The notes: generated by a model from the letters alone, not told the origin. DNA of 64,000 nt from Sulfitobacter sp. JL08 (GCF_003352045.1 NZ_CP025815.1:1426001-1490000); one strand, 5' to 3'; counted from the stretch's first letter, positions 1 to 8,932 are shown. Translations and numbers: made by a program.

Positions 1-237
1 TCGGGCCGTCATGCCGATGTCATATCGGCGAACTTAAACGGCGGCTCCGTCCCGCAACTCGGAAACTCGCAATTTTTTGACGAACATCCGCTAATGGTAA
101 GAGCGGTCCTTCAGAACGAAACGTCGAATTTCCAATCGTGAACGACTTCTTCACGCGGCATTGCAGTCAACTTCAGAAATTGCGCTCGTGCGCAGTTGCT
201 TACGATCACACCCAAAGTCACCAGCCGAATTCAGAAT

Positions 238-507
238 TTAAGCGCCGCCCTCGACCTCGATATAGATTTCAATCGGATCGATCACTGTGTGTTGGGATTT
301 GCTCGCTGCGGCCTCTGATGATCCGAGTGTGGTCTTCATCTTTTCAAGATCTACGCCTTCGAAGACAATTGACACTTGATCTTTGTTGGAATGCTTGAAA
401 ATTCGGTGACCTGAACAGAAGTTGGAGAAAGTTTGCGTGCGCACTTCTCCCCCGCCTAACCATGTGTCCATGTTTCCAACAGCATGCGTTACAACAACCG
501 TAGTCAT
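238..507 (-). CDS. Small hypothetical protein (89 aa)
   Basis: Not recognised with certainty. The start at 507 is preferred because an AGGGGG ribosome-binding site lies about 7 bases upstream; an in-frame ATG at 558 has no such site. The product is soluble, with no signal peptide or membrane segment. It opens with a beta-strand-like MTTVVVTHAVGNMDTW, followed by a helix and the strand QVSIVFEGVDLEKM, then ends with a strand-like IEIYIEVEG. This alternation is compatible with a one-domain dimeric alpha/beta-barrel (ABM/EthD-like) fold, but that is only an inference. It stands alone; the next gene, a cyclase, points the other way. Its codon use is less GC-rich than the operons to the right. Confidence 0.6.
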   Translation of the reverse strand: MTTVVVTHAVGNMDTWLGGGEVRTQTFSNFCSGHRIFKHSNKDQVSIVFEGVDLEKMKTTLGSSEAAASKSQHTVIDPIEIYIEVEGGA

Positions 508-912
508 GATGAATCCCCCTGTTTCTGCCGCGCTTTGTATAGCTACGGCAGTGTCCACTCTAACACATCTGACTGATAATCCCTATAACTCATGGAGTTG
601 CCCTTTGTTGTCGGTATTGACGAACCTGGCTCATTCGTGGCGTCCAGTTGGTTTGGACGCCTGTGAATTTTGCAGTTCTGAAGGCCGCTTCGAGCACGTT
701 TACGCTGACTTTCCGGTTTGTCCGCAGAACAGTCATTGATGCACCGTGCGGCGTAGGTCTGCTCCAGCCCAGAACAGACGTTTATAGGGAGTTTCCACGC
801 CACATCGCGGCTAATAACTGTTTTGAGCCCAAAGTCGGCCTATCGGGAGAACGTTGACAGCTTATTCGTTGAACCAATTCCAGCTGTGATATAGCGTATT
901 TCTCGGTGGCAC
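508..912. other. Intergenic region without a supported gene
   Basis: About 400 bases separate the divergent small protein and the cyclase gene. Overlapping short open frames occur on both strands, but none has a convincing ribosome-binding site or protein-like composition. The promoters of both neighbours should lie here; I could not assign their elements with confidence. Confidence 0.5.
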
Positions 913-2256
913 ATGCTGTGTCCAACGGATCGATTTAAACAGAATTTGAGGCCTTTACAACGCGCCACCATCTTCGGAGGAGATCAGACCACTTGTCGGA
1001 CGTTTACAATGATCGGCTGGAAGCTTCTGATGTTTGATCTCATCCAGCGAACCATCGATCTCGTGCTTTGGACGCCTCCGGGGATCGATGGTAAAGAGGC
1101 GCGATATTACATGTTTCACCGCCTCGGACCGTGGGTTGCGAGCTTTTCTCATGGTTTATGGGCAATCACTTTTGCACTGAATGGTGTAACCGTGATGGCG
1201 AACTATAACATCGCCGTAACGCTTTTGTTTGCTGTGTACGGATTTCTTTGGCCGCGTCGCCAAGGCCCTATGTGGTACATCCACTTCCTCTATTTCGGAG
1301 AAATACCTCTGCATGCTTTGCTTGGCACGCTCTATGCAGGGGTCGGAGCAATGTTTTGGCTCTTCCCGCTTGTGTCTGCCATTGTGTGCTTGGTTACGCC
1401 GCAGTTTTCATGGGCGCGCAAAACTCTGATCTGCTCAGGACTCGTTGCTTATGCCGTCCTTGTTGGTGTCCTGGAAATCACATCGCAGCCCTGGGTGATA
1501 ATGCCCGACGCGTCTATTATTTTCCTCTTCGTCTTAAATACGATCAGCGTGAGTTCGGCATTGGTCTTCTATCTGGGGCTTAACCAGTATCTGGTTGAAA
1601 CCGCAGAAGAAGGTATGAAACGTGAATATGAACGGGCCGAGAATTTGCTACACAATATTTTGCCGACCCCAATTGCTTTGCGTTTAAAGAACGGCGAACG
1701 CGTCATTGCAAATGAGCATAGGGAAGTTTCGGTCATTTTCGCAGATATCGCGAACTTCACAGCCGCGAGCTCACAACTTTCGGCAGGCGAGCTTGTTGAG
1801 TCCCTTAATCTGATCTTCACTGAATTTGACAATCTAGCAGACAACTATGGCGCAGAAAAAATCAAAACGATTGGTGATGCCTATATGGTTGTTGTCGGGG
1901 TACCTGAAGACAAACGGAACCATGCCGAAATCGCTATCGAGCTTGCGACGGAGATGCATAAGGCCGCAGTAGCCATAAGCGCGCACACGCATTTCAATGT
2001 CAATTTGAGAGTTGGGGTCAATTCAGGACCGGTTGTGGCGGGCGTCATCGGCAAGCGCAAGTTTGCATATGACCTCTGGGGGGATGCCGTGAACTTGGCG
2101 TCACGCATGGAAAGCCAAGGATTACCCGGGCAAATCATTGTCACCGAGAATACGGCCAAGCTTTTGTCCGACCGTTTCACGGTGACCCCAGAAGGCATTC
2201 GCGACATCAAGGGCAAAGGTGAAATCCCGATATTCAGCGTAAAAACCAACACCTGA
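913..2256 (+). CDS. Membrane-anchored class III adenylate cyclase
   Basis: Makes cAMP from ATP at the inner membrane. Residues about 75-225 form roughly six hydrophobic segments. A linker helix with LLHNILPTPIALRLK (residues 245-258) leads into the class III cyclase domain (about 268-447). D278 in VIFADIANFT and D322 in TIGDAYM are the expected metal-binding aspartates. Substrate-selecting residues are K318 in EKIKTIGD and D387 in YDLWGD, the lysine/aspartate pair that reads adenine, so ATP is favoured over GTP. NLASRME carries the transition-state residues. The start is uncertain: ATGs at 1009 and 1030 are alternatives, and the one at 1030 follows a GGAAG. The signal sensed by the membrane part is unknown. 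The gene is monocistronic and its 3' end abuts an IS30 element. Confidence 0.88.
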   Translation: MLCPTDRFKQNLRPLQRATIFGGDQTTCRTFTMIGWKLLMFDLIQRTIDLVLWTPPGIDGKEARYYMFHRLGPWVASFSHGLWAITFALNGVTVMANYNIAVTLLFAVYGFLWPRRQGPMWYIHFLYFGEIPLHALLGTLYAGVGAMFWLFPLVSAIVCLVTPQFSWARKTLICSGLVAYAVLVGVLEITSQPWVIMPDASIIFLFVLNTISVSSALVFYLGLNQYLVETAEEGMKREYERAENLLHNILPTPIALRLKNGERVIANEHREVSVIFADIANFTAASSQLSAGELVESLNLIFTEFDNLADNYGAEKIKTIGDAYMVVVGVPEDKRNHAEIAIELATEMHKAAVAISAHTHFNVNLRVGVNSGPVVAGVIGKRKFAYDLWGDAVNLASRMESQGLPGQIIVTENTAKLLSDRFTVTPEGIRDIKGKGEIPIFSVKTNT

Positions 2257-2343
2257 AAGGCCTTAGATCTTGCGATGTAGATCCAGGTTCCACGTGAGTT
2301 GCGCCAGCTTCGAGAACGCGTTATCGAACCGTCTGCTTTGTCC

Positions 2344-2370
2344 GGCGGTTTCAACGGGTCGACGCAACAC
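2344..2370 (+). repeat. IS30 left terminal inverted repeat
   Basis: 27 bp beginning GGCGGTTTCAACGGGTCG; perfect inverted match to 3544-3570. It overlaps the last codons and stop of the transposase gene. Confidence 0.92.
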
Positions 2371-3511
2371 ATGCATTGAAACGCTCGGCTGGTGTTTCGT
2401 AGTTTAGCGTCTTTCGAGGTCGTTCGTTGAGTTGTCTGGCGACGGCGCTGAGCTTCGCCTGACTATGTATCGACAAATCTGTGCCCTTTGGGAAGTACTG
2501 TCGCAGCAGACGGTTGGTATTTTCGTTTGTGCCGCGTTGCCATGGCGAATGTGGCTCGCACAGAAAGACGTCAATATCCGTGGCCAGGGTGAAGGCCTTG
2601 TGTCCAGCCATCTCCGTTCCGCGGTCCCAGGTCAGCGAGCGGTACAGCTCTTTTGGCAACTTGCGAGACTGTTTGATCAATGCCTGAATGACACTGTGGC
2701 TGTCCTTGTTGCTCACCTTGGCCAGCATCACAAAGCGGGTGTGACGTTCGACCAATGTCGCGATGAAGCTGTTGCCAGACCCTGCAATCAAGTCTCCTTC
2801 CCAATGGCCCGGCACTGCTCGATCCTCAACGTCCGCAGGTCTGTCACGGATCGATATTGCGTCGTTGAACTTACCCAGGCCGCTGCGCTTCAAGGTGGCA
2901 TGGCGGGATCGGCGTATGGATCGTGTCGCCCGCAGATGCGCCAATAATTCTTTCTTAAGTACGCCTCTTGTCTGGATAAAAAGGCTTCGGTAGATCGTCT
3001 CATGGGAGACCCGCTTGTTGTCTTCATCGGGATGTTCACGCATCAACCAGCCTGCGATTTGTTGTGGAGACCATTTGCGCGTCAGCTTGGCCGATATTGC
3101 GCGGCACAGATAGTCATTGCCCGCCAACTTGCAGAGCTTTGGGCGATGGGCGCGGTCCCAAGCAGCTGCATCAGACACCGCTGCTCGATAAAGTTTGGCG
3201 CCGCCATTGCGCCTGACCTCGCGACTGATTGTGGATGCCGGTCGCTTCAATGTTTGAGCAATTGAACGCAGCGAGACCTGCGCTCGCAAGCCTCTGGATA
3301 TCTCTTCGCGGTCGGAAAGCGTCAGAGCGAGCCGAGACCTCACACGGTCCGGCGGGCGAATGCCGCCAGTGCGCGCAAGCAGCGGATAGATCGACGATGA
3401 CTCGCGTTCAAACAAACGTCCGATCGAACTCATCGACTCGCCGCGTTGCCATCGATCCCATATCTCTGACTTCTGTTTATCTGTGAAAAATATCCGGCGA
3501 CGATACTTCAT
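2351..3511 (-). CDS. IS30-family transposase
   Basis: Catalyses excision and insertion of the element. The N-terminus has a helix-turn-helix region (SLRSIAQTLKRPASTISREV, about residues 84-103) that binds the terminal repeats in this family. The C-terminal DDE integrase core shows its first Asp in HWEGDLIAG, the second in TWDRGTEMAGH, and the Glu in the segment GTNENTNRLLRQYFPKGTD, which is highly diagnostic of IS30. The start at 3511 (386 aa) follows GGAGTGA by about five bases and is preferred to the ATG at 3535. Full length, no frameshift. Confidence 0.95.
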   Translation of the reverse strand: MKYRRRIFFTDKQKSEIWDRWQRGESMSSIGRLFERESSSIYPLLARTGGIRPPDRVRSRLALTLSDREEISRGLRAQVSLRSIAQTLKRPASTISREVRRNGGAKLYRAAVSDAAAWDRAHRPKLCKLAGNDYLCRAISAKLTRKWSPQQIAGWLMREHPDEDNKRVSHETIYRSLFIQTRGVLKKELLAHLRATRSIRRSRHATLKRSGLGKFNDAISIRDRPADVEDRAVPGHWEGDLIAGSGNSFIATLVERHTRFVMLAKVSNKDSHSVIQALIKQSRKLPKELYRSLTWDRGTEMAGHKAFTLATDIDVFLCEPHSPWQRGTNENTNRLLRQYFPKGTDLSIHSQAKLSAVARQLNERPRKTLNYETPAERFNACVASTR

Positions 3512-3543
3512 TATGCTCACTCCATCTTTGGTCAAAGATTAAA

Positions 3544-3570
3544 GTGTTGCGTCGACCCGTTGAAACCGCC
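3544..3570 (-). repeat. IS30 right terminal inverted repeat
   Basis: 27 bp, exact reverse complement of 2344-2370. It sits about 30 bp upstream of the transposase start, so it probably also carries promoter sequence for the transposase. Confidence 0.92.
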
Positions 3571-3687
3571 CCGCAAAGCTGCCACCAAAACACCAGACAC
3601 CTAACGGCTGCTATCAATCAACCACGATCCCCAGCGACACGGATTGCAGCGGTCTTCACCGCCGCAATCCGCTTTGGGCAAGGCCGA

Positions 3688-4038
3688 TCAGCGCAGGGCG
3701 GCTGTGACGATGAATTCCACCAGATAATCCGGTGTTGCCAGTTTCGCCTCGCCGCAGGCGCGGGCCGGTGTGTGGCCTTGGGGCACCCACGCGTCCCAGA
3801 CTGCGTTCATGGCCTGAAAGTCCGACATATCGGCCAGCCAGATCACGGTTTGCAAAATCCGCGTCTTGTCGGTTCCGGCCTCGGCCAGCAGGGCATCAAT
3901 CTGTTCCAGACAGGTTTTGGTCTGTTGGGTCACGTCATCTGCGGCATTGCCAACCTGACCGGCAAGGTAAACCATGTCCTTGTGGATCACGATCTGGCTC
4001 ATCCGGGGGCCGGTATGTTTGCGGGTAATATCGCTCAT
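3688..4038 (-). CDS. RidA/YjgF family enamine/imine deaminase
   Basis: A 116-residue protein of the RidA (YjgF/YER057c/UK114) superfamily, which hydrolyses reactive enamine/imine intermediates released by PLP and flavin enzymes. R93 in PARACGEAKLA is the substrate-carboxylate arginine and E108 in YLVEFIVTA the glutamate expected near the C-terminus. It is the last gene of the minus-strand operon, 13 bp after an FAD amine oxidoreductase and in the same operon as a PLP aminotransferase, both of which produce imines. That context supports a protective role. The physiological substrate is unknown. Confidence 0.9.
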   Translation of the reverse strand: MSDITRKHTGPRMSQIVIHKDMVYLAGQVGNAADDVTQQTKTCLEQIDALLAEAGTDKTRILQTVIWLADMSDFQAMNAVWDAWVPQGHTPARACGEAKLATPDYLVEFIVTAALR

Positions 4039-4051
4039 TCTGTTTTCCTTT

Positions 4052-5152
4052 TCATGTCCGGAACCGTTCCGGATGCAATGCGTTCAGGATCGCGGGATCC
4101 AGATCACTGGGCTGACCCAGGCACAGGCGGGCGCAAATCGCCGACAGGGCCGGGGCCGTTTGTACGCCGTATCCGCCCTGACCCGCCAGCCAGAAAAAGC
4201 CGCTGGCATCCGGATCAAAGCCAACCACCGGTGTGCGATCGGGTGCAAAGCTGCGCAGCCCGGCCCAGGAATGGGTGGGGCGCGTGATTGGCATGGTTGT
4301 GGCCTGTTCGAAACGGTACAGCCCTTCGGCCAGCACCATGTCATCTGGATAGGCATCATGGGGATCAACCGGGTCTTCCTCGGCCGGGGACACCAGCAGT
4401 TTTCCGGCATCGGGCTTGGCATACCAGCTTTCAGAGGCCGAGGCGAACAGCGGCCAACGCTCGATATCGTGCCCGTCGGGCGCATTAAGCAACACCGCAG
4501 AGCGGCGCATTGGTGTCAGGCCGACCCCGCCAAGGCCGGCCATCTGCGCCACTCTGTCGGCCCATGCGCCTGCCGCGTTGACCAGGATCGGGGCGCTGTG
4601 GGTTCCGTTTGGTGTGATCACGCGCCAGACACCGTTTTTATGCGCGATCCCCGTTACCGGCACACCCGTTTCCGTCTGTCCGCCCCGGTCGCGCAGCAGG
4701 CGGGCATAGCCCTGCAACATGCGGTCCACGTCAATGTCCTGCGCATCGGGTTCCAGAATGGCCGCCGCGATCCGGTCGCGGCGCAGGATCGGCACAAGGG
4801 CCACGGCCTCGTCCGCGGTTAGCCGTTCCAGCCCGGTGGCCCCGTCTGCATAGGCTTCCAGCGCGGGCAGGTCATCTTCGTCCGCGATCAGCATTTCGCC
4901 GCGCGGCGACAGCAGTGACCGGTCCGAAATACCATCGGGCGCTTCCAGGACCGGCGCGGCAATCGCGTTCAGCGCCCGCAGCACCGCATTGCCGTAATTG
5001 CGAATAAACATCGCCGCCGAGCGGCCGGTGGAGTGATAACCGATATGCGCCTCGCTCTCGATCAAGACAACCCTGACCTCTGCGCTCAGGTGGGCGGCGG
5101 CGCTGATGCCGGCGATGCCGCCGCCGATGATGATGACATCCGGTTGGGTCAT
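4052..5152 (-). CDS. FAD-dependent oxidoreductase (glycine/D-amino acid oxidase family)
   Basis: A DAO-fold flavoprotein of 366 aa. The Rossmann dinucleotide-binding motif is at the N-terminus (VIIIGGGIAG, residues 6-15), with E32 placed to bind the ribose. HSTGRSAAMFIRNYGN (around residues 38-54) is the segment that contacts the flavin in this family, and the C-terminal GLRSFAPDRTPVVGFD plus FFWLAGQGGYGVQTAP closes the fold. The start at 5152 overlaps the preceding stop as ATGA; an upstream ATG at 5206 would extend deep into the previous gene. Expected to oxidise a secondary or primary amine to an imine. Sarcosine-, glycine- or N-alkyl amino acid-like substrates are all possible. Confidence 0.85.
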   Translation of the reverse strand: MTQPDVIIIGGGIAGISAAAHLSAEVRVVLIESEAHIGYHSTGRSAAMFIRNYGNAVLRALNAIAAPVLEAPDGISDRSLLSPRGEMLIADEDDLPALEAYADGATGLERLTADEAVALVPILRRDRIAAAILEPDAQDIDVDRMLQGYARLLRDRGGQTETGVPVTGIAHKNGVWRVITPNGTHSAPILVNAAGAWADRVAQMAGLGGVGLTPMRRSAVLLNAPDGHDIERWPLFASASESWYAKPDAGKLLVSPAEEDPVDPHDAYPDDMVLAEGLYRFEQATTMPITRPTHSWAGLRSFAPDRTPVVGFDPDASGFFWLAGQGGYGVQTAPALSAICARLCLGQPSDLDPAILNALHPERFRT

Positions 5153-6171
5153 GCCGATTGGTATCCTGTCAGAACGTGGGTCAGGTTGGCACCCAGTGCG
5201 TCGCACAGATATCCGCCTTCCTGCACAAAAAGTGTAGGAATGTTCAGGCCCGCAATTGCCGCGCCGATGCGGGCAAATCCCGGTGTGGTCACGGCCAGCC
5301 CCTTGAACGGATCGTCGATTGACGCATCCAGCCCCAGTGCGATCACGACCACATCGGCGCCAAAGGCGCGCACCCGGTCAAGACCAGTGGCCAGCGCATT
5401 CAGAAAACCGTCATCATCGGTGCCCCGGTCCAGCGGAATGTTCAGATTATAACCCAACCCCGCCCCGGTGCCCCGTTCCTGCGCGTGCCCCCAGAAAAAC
5501 GGATAGAACCGCGCCGGATCGGCATGGATCGATACGGTCAGCACATCGTCGCGATGATAGAATATGCTCTGGGTTCCGTTGCCGTGGTGCACATCCACAT
5601 CCAGAATGGCGGCGCGCATCCCCTTGGCGCGCAACCGTTCTGCCGCGATCGCGGAATTGTTCAGAAAACAGAACCCTCCCGCCAGATCGCCAAAGGCATG
5701 GTGCCCGGGCGGGCGGGACAGCGCATAGGCCGCATTTGTTCCGGCCGCGATGGTATCGGCACCGGAAATGGCCGATTGCGCCGACCAGTATGCTGCTTCC
5801 CATGTGCCGGACGCGATGGGGCAGGCGGTGTCGGCCTGATGGAAACCGGCCTGACCGACTGCGGATCGCGGATAGCTGTCGGTTCGGTTTGCGGGATGGA
5901 TATTGGGGATCACCTCGTCCCCGGCGCCGTCGATATATTGCCAGCGTTTGTAGATCGTTTGCAGAAACGTCAGATATTCAGGCGAATGCAGCGCGGCAAT
6001 CGGGTCCAATCCGGCATCTTCGGGTGTGCTGAATTCACACCCCGCCTCTTGTGCGGCGTCGTGCAGCACCTTGATGCGGCCGGGCTGTTCGGGGTTGGGC
6101 AGGATCGCGCCGTTGGCCATGAAATGCTTTGGATCATGGTGCCATTGGCGATCGTCGAAAAACGCTTTCAT
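5149..6171 (-). CDS. Acetylpolyamine amidohydrolase (histone deacetylase family)
   Basis: A zinc amidohydrolase of 340 aa that removes acetyl groups from acetylated amines. The tandem catalytic histidines are H157/H158 in RPPGHHA. Zinc ligands are D193 and H195 in DVDVHHGNGTQ and D282 in ALGLDAS, and the transition-state tyrosine is Y321 in QEGGYLCD. These positions track Mycoplana acetylpolyamine amidohydrolase (recalled numbering D195, H197, D284, Y323) with a constant offset of two. Length and the N-terminal MKAFFDDRQWHHDPKHF also fit that subgroup rather than eukaryotic HDACs. It overlaps both neighbours by ATGA, so it is translationally coupled to the GNAT gene upstream. Its substrate is probably an acetylated diamine, polyamine or amino acid taken up by the operon's transporter. 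Confidence 0.88.
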   Translation of the reverse strand: MKAFFDDRQWHHDPKHFMANGAILPNPEQPGRIKVLHDAAQEAGCEFSTPEDAGLDPIAALHSPEYLTFLQTIYKRWQYIDGAGDEVIPNIHPANRTDSYPRSAVGQAGFHQADTACPIASGTWEAAYWSAQSAISGADTIAAGTNAAYALSRPPGHHAFGDLAGGFCFLNNSAIAAERLRAKGMRAAILDVDVHHGNGTQSIFYHRDDVLTVSIHADPARFYPFFWGHAQERGTGAGLGYNLNIPLDRGTDDDGFLNALATGLDRVRAFGADVVVIALGLDASIDDPFKGLAVTTPGFARIGAAIAGLNIPTLFVQEGGYLCDALGANLTHVLTGYQSA

Positions 6172-6659
6172 CTCTGTCCTTTCAGCGCCTCAAAGGCGGG
6201 TCTGTCCAAAAGCATGGTGGTTTCATCGGTGCGCGCACCAAAGCCAAGCTGATCGTAAAACCGGCGGGCGCCCGACGCATCATGATAAACCGCCAGTTTC
6301 AGATATCCGGCGTTCCAGCGTGTGCCGGCATCCTGTGCGACCTGCGCCAGCAGGCGGCGGCCCAAACCGGTGCCCCGCGCAGACTTTTCGACCCAGAGAT
6401 CAGATACAAAAACCCCCGGCGCAGCCAGTGTTGTCGACATGACAGGCGAATACATCGCAGCCCCGCATAATCCGGCCTCACCGTTCTCTGCAATCAGCGC
6501 GTAAAAGGCGGGTGTCGGGCCAAACCCGGCCTGTTCCAGCAGGGCAATATCGGCGGGGTGCGGATCGCCCAGATCGGCTGACAAGGCGCGCAATGCCTGA
6601 TCCAGCAAAGGCAGGTCGGCACGTTCGACGCGGCGGATCGTGATGTCTTGCTGGGTCAA
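6168..6659 (-). CDS. GNAT family N-acetyltransferase
   Basis: Transfers an acetyl group from acetyl-CoA to an amine; 163 aa, a single GNAT domain. The acetyl-CoA loop is ARGTGLGRRLL (about residues 95-105, R-x-x-G-x-G pattern) after the strand VFVSDLWVEK, and the C-terminal YHDASGARRFYDQLGF is the conserved motif B. Four bases overlap each neighbour, the BKACE gene and the acetylpolyamine amidohydrolase. Finding an acetylase and a deacetylase coupled in one catabolic operon is notable: the pathway may acetylate an amine to protect it and remove the group later. The substrate cannot be read from sequence. Confidence 0.85.
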   Translation of the reverse strand: MTQQDITIRRVERADLPLLDQALRALSADLGDPHPADIALLEQAGFGPTPAFYALIAENGEAGLCGAAMYSPVMSTTLAAPGVFVSDLWVEKSARGTGLGRRLLAQVAQDAGTRWNAGYLKLAVYHDASGARRFYDQLGFGARTDETTMLLDRPAFEALKGQR

Positions 6660-7582
6660 ATCGCGGTCCTGTCGCTGCCTTTCAGGCCCAGCATTGCGCG
6701 TGCATCGGCAGGGGTGGCAACGTCGCGTCCCAACTGTTCGACAATCGCGCGGATCTTGCGCACCTGCTGGGCATTGGTTTGCGCCAGTTCACCGCGCGCA
6801 ATCATCAGGCTGTCTTCCAGCCCGACGCGCACATGCCCGCCCATGCTGGCCGACATGGTGATCATCGGCATCTGGTGACGCCCTGCGGCCAGTACGGAAA
6901 ACATGTAATCATCGCCAAACAGCTTGTCCGCGATCACTTTCATATGCATCAGGTTTTCAGGGTCCGGCCCGATCCCGCCCAAAACGCCGAATACGAACTG
7001 GATGAACAGCGGTGTCTGCACCAAACCGCGATCCACGAAATGGCGCAGCATGTAAAGATGCCCGACATCGTAGCATTCAAATTCGAACCGTGCGCCGCGC
7101 ATCTGCCCCATCTCGGTCAGGACATGGGCCATATCGCGCGGCGTGTTCTTGAACACAAGATCATCTGATCCTTCCAGAAACGGTTTTTCCCAGTCGTATT
7201 TCCAGTCGCTGATCCGCTCTGCCGCCGGATAAAGCGCGAAATTCATCGTGCCCATGTTCAGCGAACACATTTCGGGTTCCGCCAGCTTCGGCGCGGCCAA
7301 ACGGTCATCCAGCGTCATCACCGCGCTGCCGCCGGTTGTCAGGTTCAGCACCGCATCGCTGCTTTGCTTGATGCGCGGCAGGAACGCGCCAAAATGCGCG
7401 GGCGAGGCCGAAGGCCGGCCCGTATCTGGATCGCGCGCGTGCAGATGCAGGATTGCCGCGCCGGCTTCGGCGGCTTCGATCGAATGTTGGGTGATCTGGT
7501 CTGCGGTGACCGGCAAATAGGGCGACATCGACGGGGTGTGGATGGAACCGGTAATCGCGCAGGTGATGATGATCTTTGACAT
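6656..7582 (-). CDS. BKACE family beta-keto acid cleavage enzyme (DUF849)
   Basis: Members of this family condense a beta-keto acid with acetyl-CoA and cleave it to acetoacetate and a new CoA ester; the founding activity is 3-keto-5-aminohexanoate cleavage in lysine fermentation. The 308-residue TIM barrel shows the zinc histidines H46 and H48 in ILHLHARDP, the same numbering as the founding enzyme. The glutamate of VRVGLED (about E256) probably completes the site. LTTGG and AAGRHQ are further family hallmarks. It sits directly after a class III aminotransferase, an order suggesting that a beta-amino acid is transaminated to a beta-keto acid and then cleaved. The exact substrate is unknown. 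Confidence 0.9.
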   Translation of the reverse strand: MSKIIITCAITGSIHTPSMSPYLPVTADQITQHSIEAAEAGAAILHLHARDPDTGRPSASPAHFGAFLPRIKQSSDAVLNLTTGGSAVMTLDDRLAAPKLAEPEMCSLNMGTMNFALYPAAERISDWKYDWEKPFLEGSDDLVFKNTPRDMAHVLTEMGQMRGARFEFECYDVGHLYMLRHFVDRGLVQTPLFIQFVFGVLGGIGPDPENLMHMKVIADKLFGDDYMFSVLAAGRHQMPMITMSASMGGHVRVGLEDSLMIARGELAQTNAQQVRKIRAIVEQLGRDVATPADARAMLGLKGSDRTAI

Positions 7583-7591
7583 TCGACCCCG

Positions 7592-8932
7592 CTACGCTGC
7601 TGTGATCTCGGGCGCGATTTCATCGAAAAACTGCGCCAGCGACCGGTCCAGAATATCCGTGATTTCGTCCAACTGTGCCTCGGTCACGATCATCGGCGGA
7701 CAGACCAGGAAATGATCGCCTGAAATTCCGCCCCGCGTGCGGCGCGAATAGATGATCAGCCCGTTGTTATAGGCAATATCGACAAGACGGTTATAGGCAT
7801 TCATTTCGCGCGGGAGCGTGGCCTTGGTGGCACGATCGGCCATCATTTCAAACGCCATCAGCAGGCCCTTGCCGCGCACATCGCCGATGATTGGATATTT
7901 CTGCATCAACCCGTTCAGCCGCATGGCCAGCGCATCGCCCATCCGCGCGGCATTCTGCGTCAGCTCGTGTTGCTCAATCTGCTCCAGCACGGCCAGACCT
8001 GCAACACAGGCCAAAGGGTTGCCAGCGTAGGTATGACCGTGAATGAAACCGCCGCTGTCCAGCACCGCCTCGACCATGTCGTTGCGGGCGATCATCGCGC
8101 CCAAGGGCATGTATCCCGCACCAAACCCTTTGGACAGCGCAATCAGATCGGGCGCACCGTCCCAGTGATCGCCGCCGAAAAAACGCCCCGTGCGCCCGCC
8201 GCCTGTCATCACCTCGTCATGGATCAGCAGCACGTCGTAGTGATCGCAAATCTGCCGCACGCGCGCCATGTAGCCCGCCGGCGGTACCAGCGCGCCAGTT
8301 GATGCCCCGCCCACGGGTTCGACGATAAAGGCCAGCACGGTATCCGGGCCTTCCTGCAGGATTTTATCCTCAAGCATGTTGGCATAATGCAAACCCGTTG
8401 CCGGATCATTGGCGTCCAGCCCGTCCAGATAGGCGCGCGGTGCCGGGATTTTCGGCATCGTGTGCATCATCGGATCAAACGGTGCGGTCATCGGTGCATA
8501 GCCGGTGATGGAAAGCGCCCCCAGCGTCGAACCGTGATAGCTGGGATAGCGTGAAATCACCTTGGTGCGCTGCGCCTGCCCGCGGGTCAGCGCGTATTGC
8601 CGCGCCATTTTCAGCGTGCTTTCCACCGCTTCGGATCCGCCGGAAACAAAAAACACGCGGTCCAGTCCCTTAGGGGCCAGTGCCGCGGTCTTGCGGGCCA
8701 GCGCCTCGGACGGTCCGGTTTCGAAATGCAGCCGGTAGCCGAATGTCGATTTGTCCATCTGCGCGCGCATCGCGTCCAGCACAGCGGGGTTTGAATGCCC
8801 GATATTGCTGACCATCGCGCCGGACGATCCGTCGATATAACGTTTGCCTGACGTGTCCCACATATAGATACCGTCAGCCCGGTCCAGTTCGGGGCGGGCC
8901 AGTCGGGATTGATAGAACAAATGGTCCGACAT
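7592..8932 (-). CDS. Class III PLP-dependent aminotransferase
   Basis: A fold-type I aminotransferase of 446 aa in the subgroup acting on omega- or beta-amino groups. PLP is held by the Schiff-base lysine K268 in LIALSKGFGAGYMPLGA, D239 of LIHDEVMTGGGRTG stacks on the ring nitrogen, and SGGSEAVESTLKMARQY (97-113) binds the phosphate. It is immediately adjacent to the importer ATPase (no intergenic base) and 9 bp before the BKACE gene. Deamination of a beta-amino acid or diamine taken up by the transporter is the likely role. Other class III activities such as ornithine or GABA transamination cannot be excluded from sequence. Confidence 0.88.
   Translation of the reverse strand: MSDHLFYQSRLARPELDRADGIYMWDTSGKRYIDGSSGAMVSNIGHSNPAVLDAMRAQMDKSTFGYRLHFETGPSEALARKTAALAPKGLDRVFFVSGGSEAVESTLKMARQYALTRGQAQRTKVISRYPSYHGSTLGALSITGYAPMTAPFDPMMHTMPKIPAPRAYLDGLDANDPATGLHYANMLEDKILQEGPDTVLAFIVEPVGGASTGALVPPAGYMARVRQICDHYDVLLIHDEVMTGGGRTGRFFGGDHWDGAPDLIALSKGFGAGYMPLGAMIARNDMVEAVLDSGGFIHGHTYAGNPLACVAGLAVLEQIEQHELTQNAARMGDALAMRLNGLMQKYPIIGDVRGKGLLMAFEMMADRATKATLPREMNAYNRLVDIAYNNGLIIYSRRTRGGISGDHFLVCPPMIVTEAQLDEITDILDRSLAQFFDEIAPEITAA

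Larger units (their letters stand above)
2344..3570 (-). mobile_element. IS30-family insertion sequence
   Basis: A complete element of about 1227 bp. The 27 bases at 2344-2370 are the exact reverse complement of 3544-3570. The only gene inside is an IS30-type transposase on the minus strand, and its stop codon lies within the left repeat. Flanking dinucleotides are CC on both sides (2342-2343 and 3571-3572), compatible with the 2-3 bp target duplication of this family, though two bases can match by chance. Partial similarity continues outside the repeats (GCTTTG at 2335-2340 against CAAAGC at 3574-3579), so the true ends could lie slightly further out. Intact and probably active. Confidence 0.9.

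Noticed and set aside
1-237. Gene in the left edge
   Set aside because: The only frame of size (138-398) is antisense to the small protein gene; no other support.
543-803. 86-codon minus-strand frame upstream of the small protein
   Set aside because: No ribosome-binding site and cysteine/arginine-rich composition unlike a folded protein.
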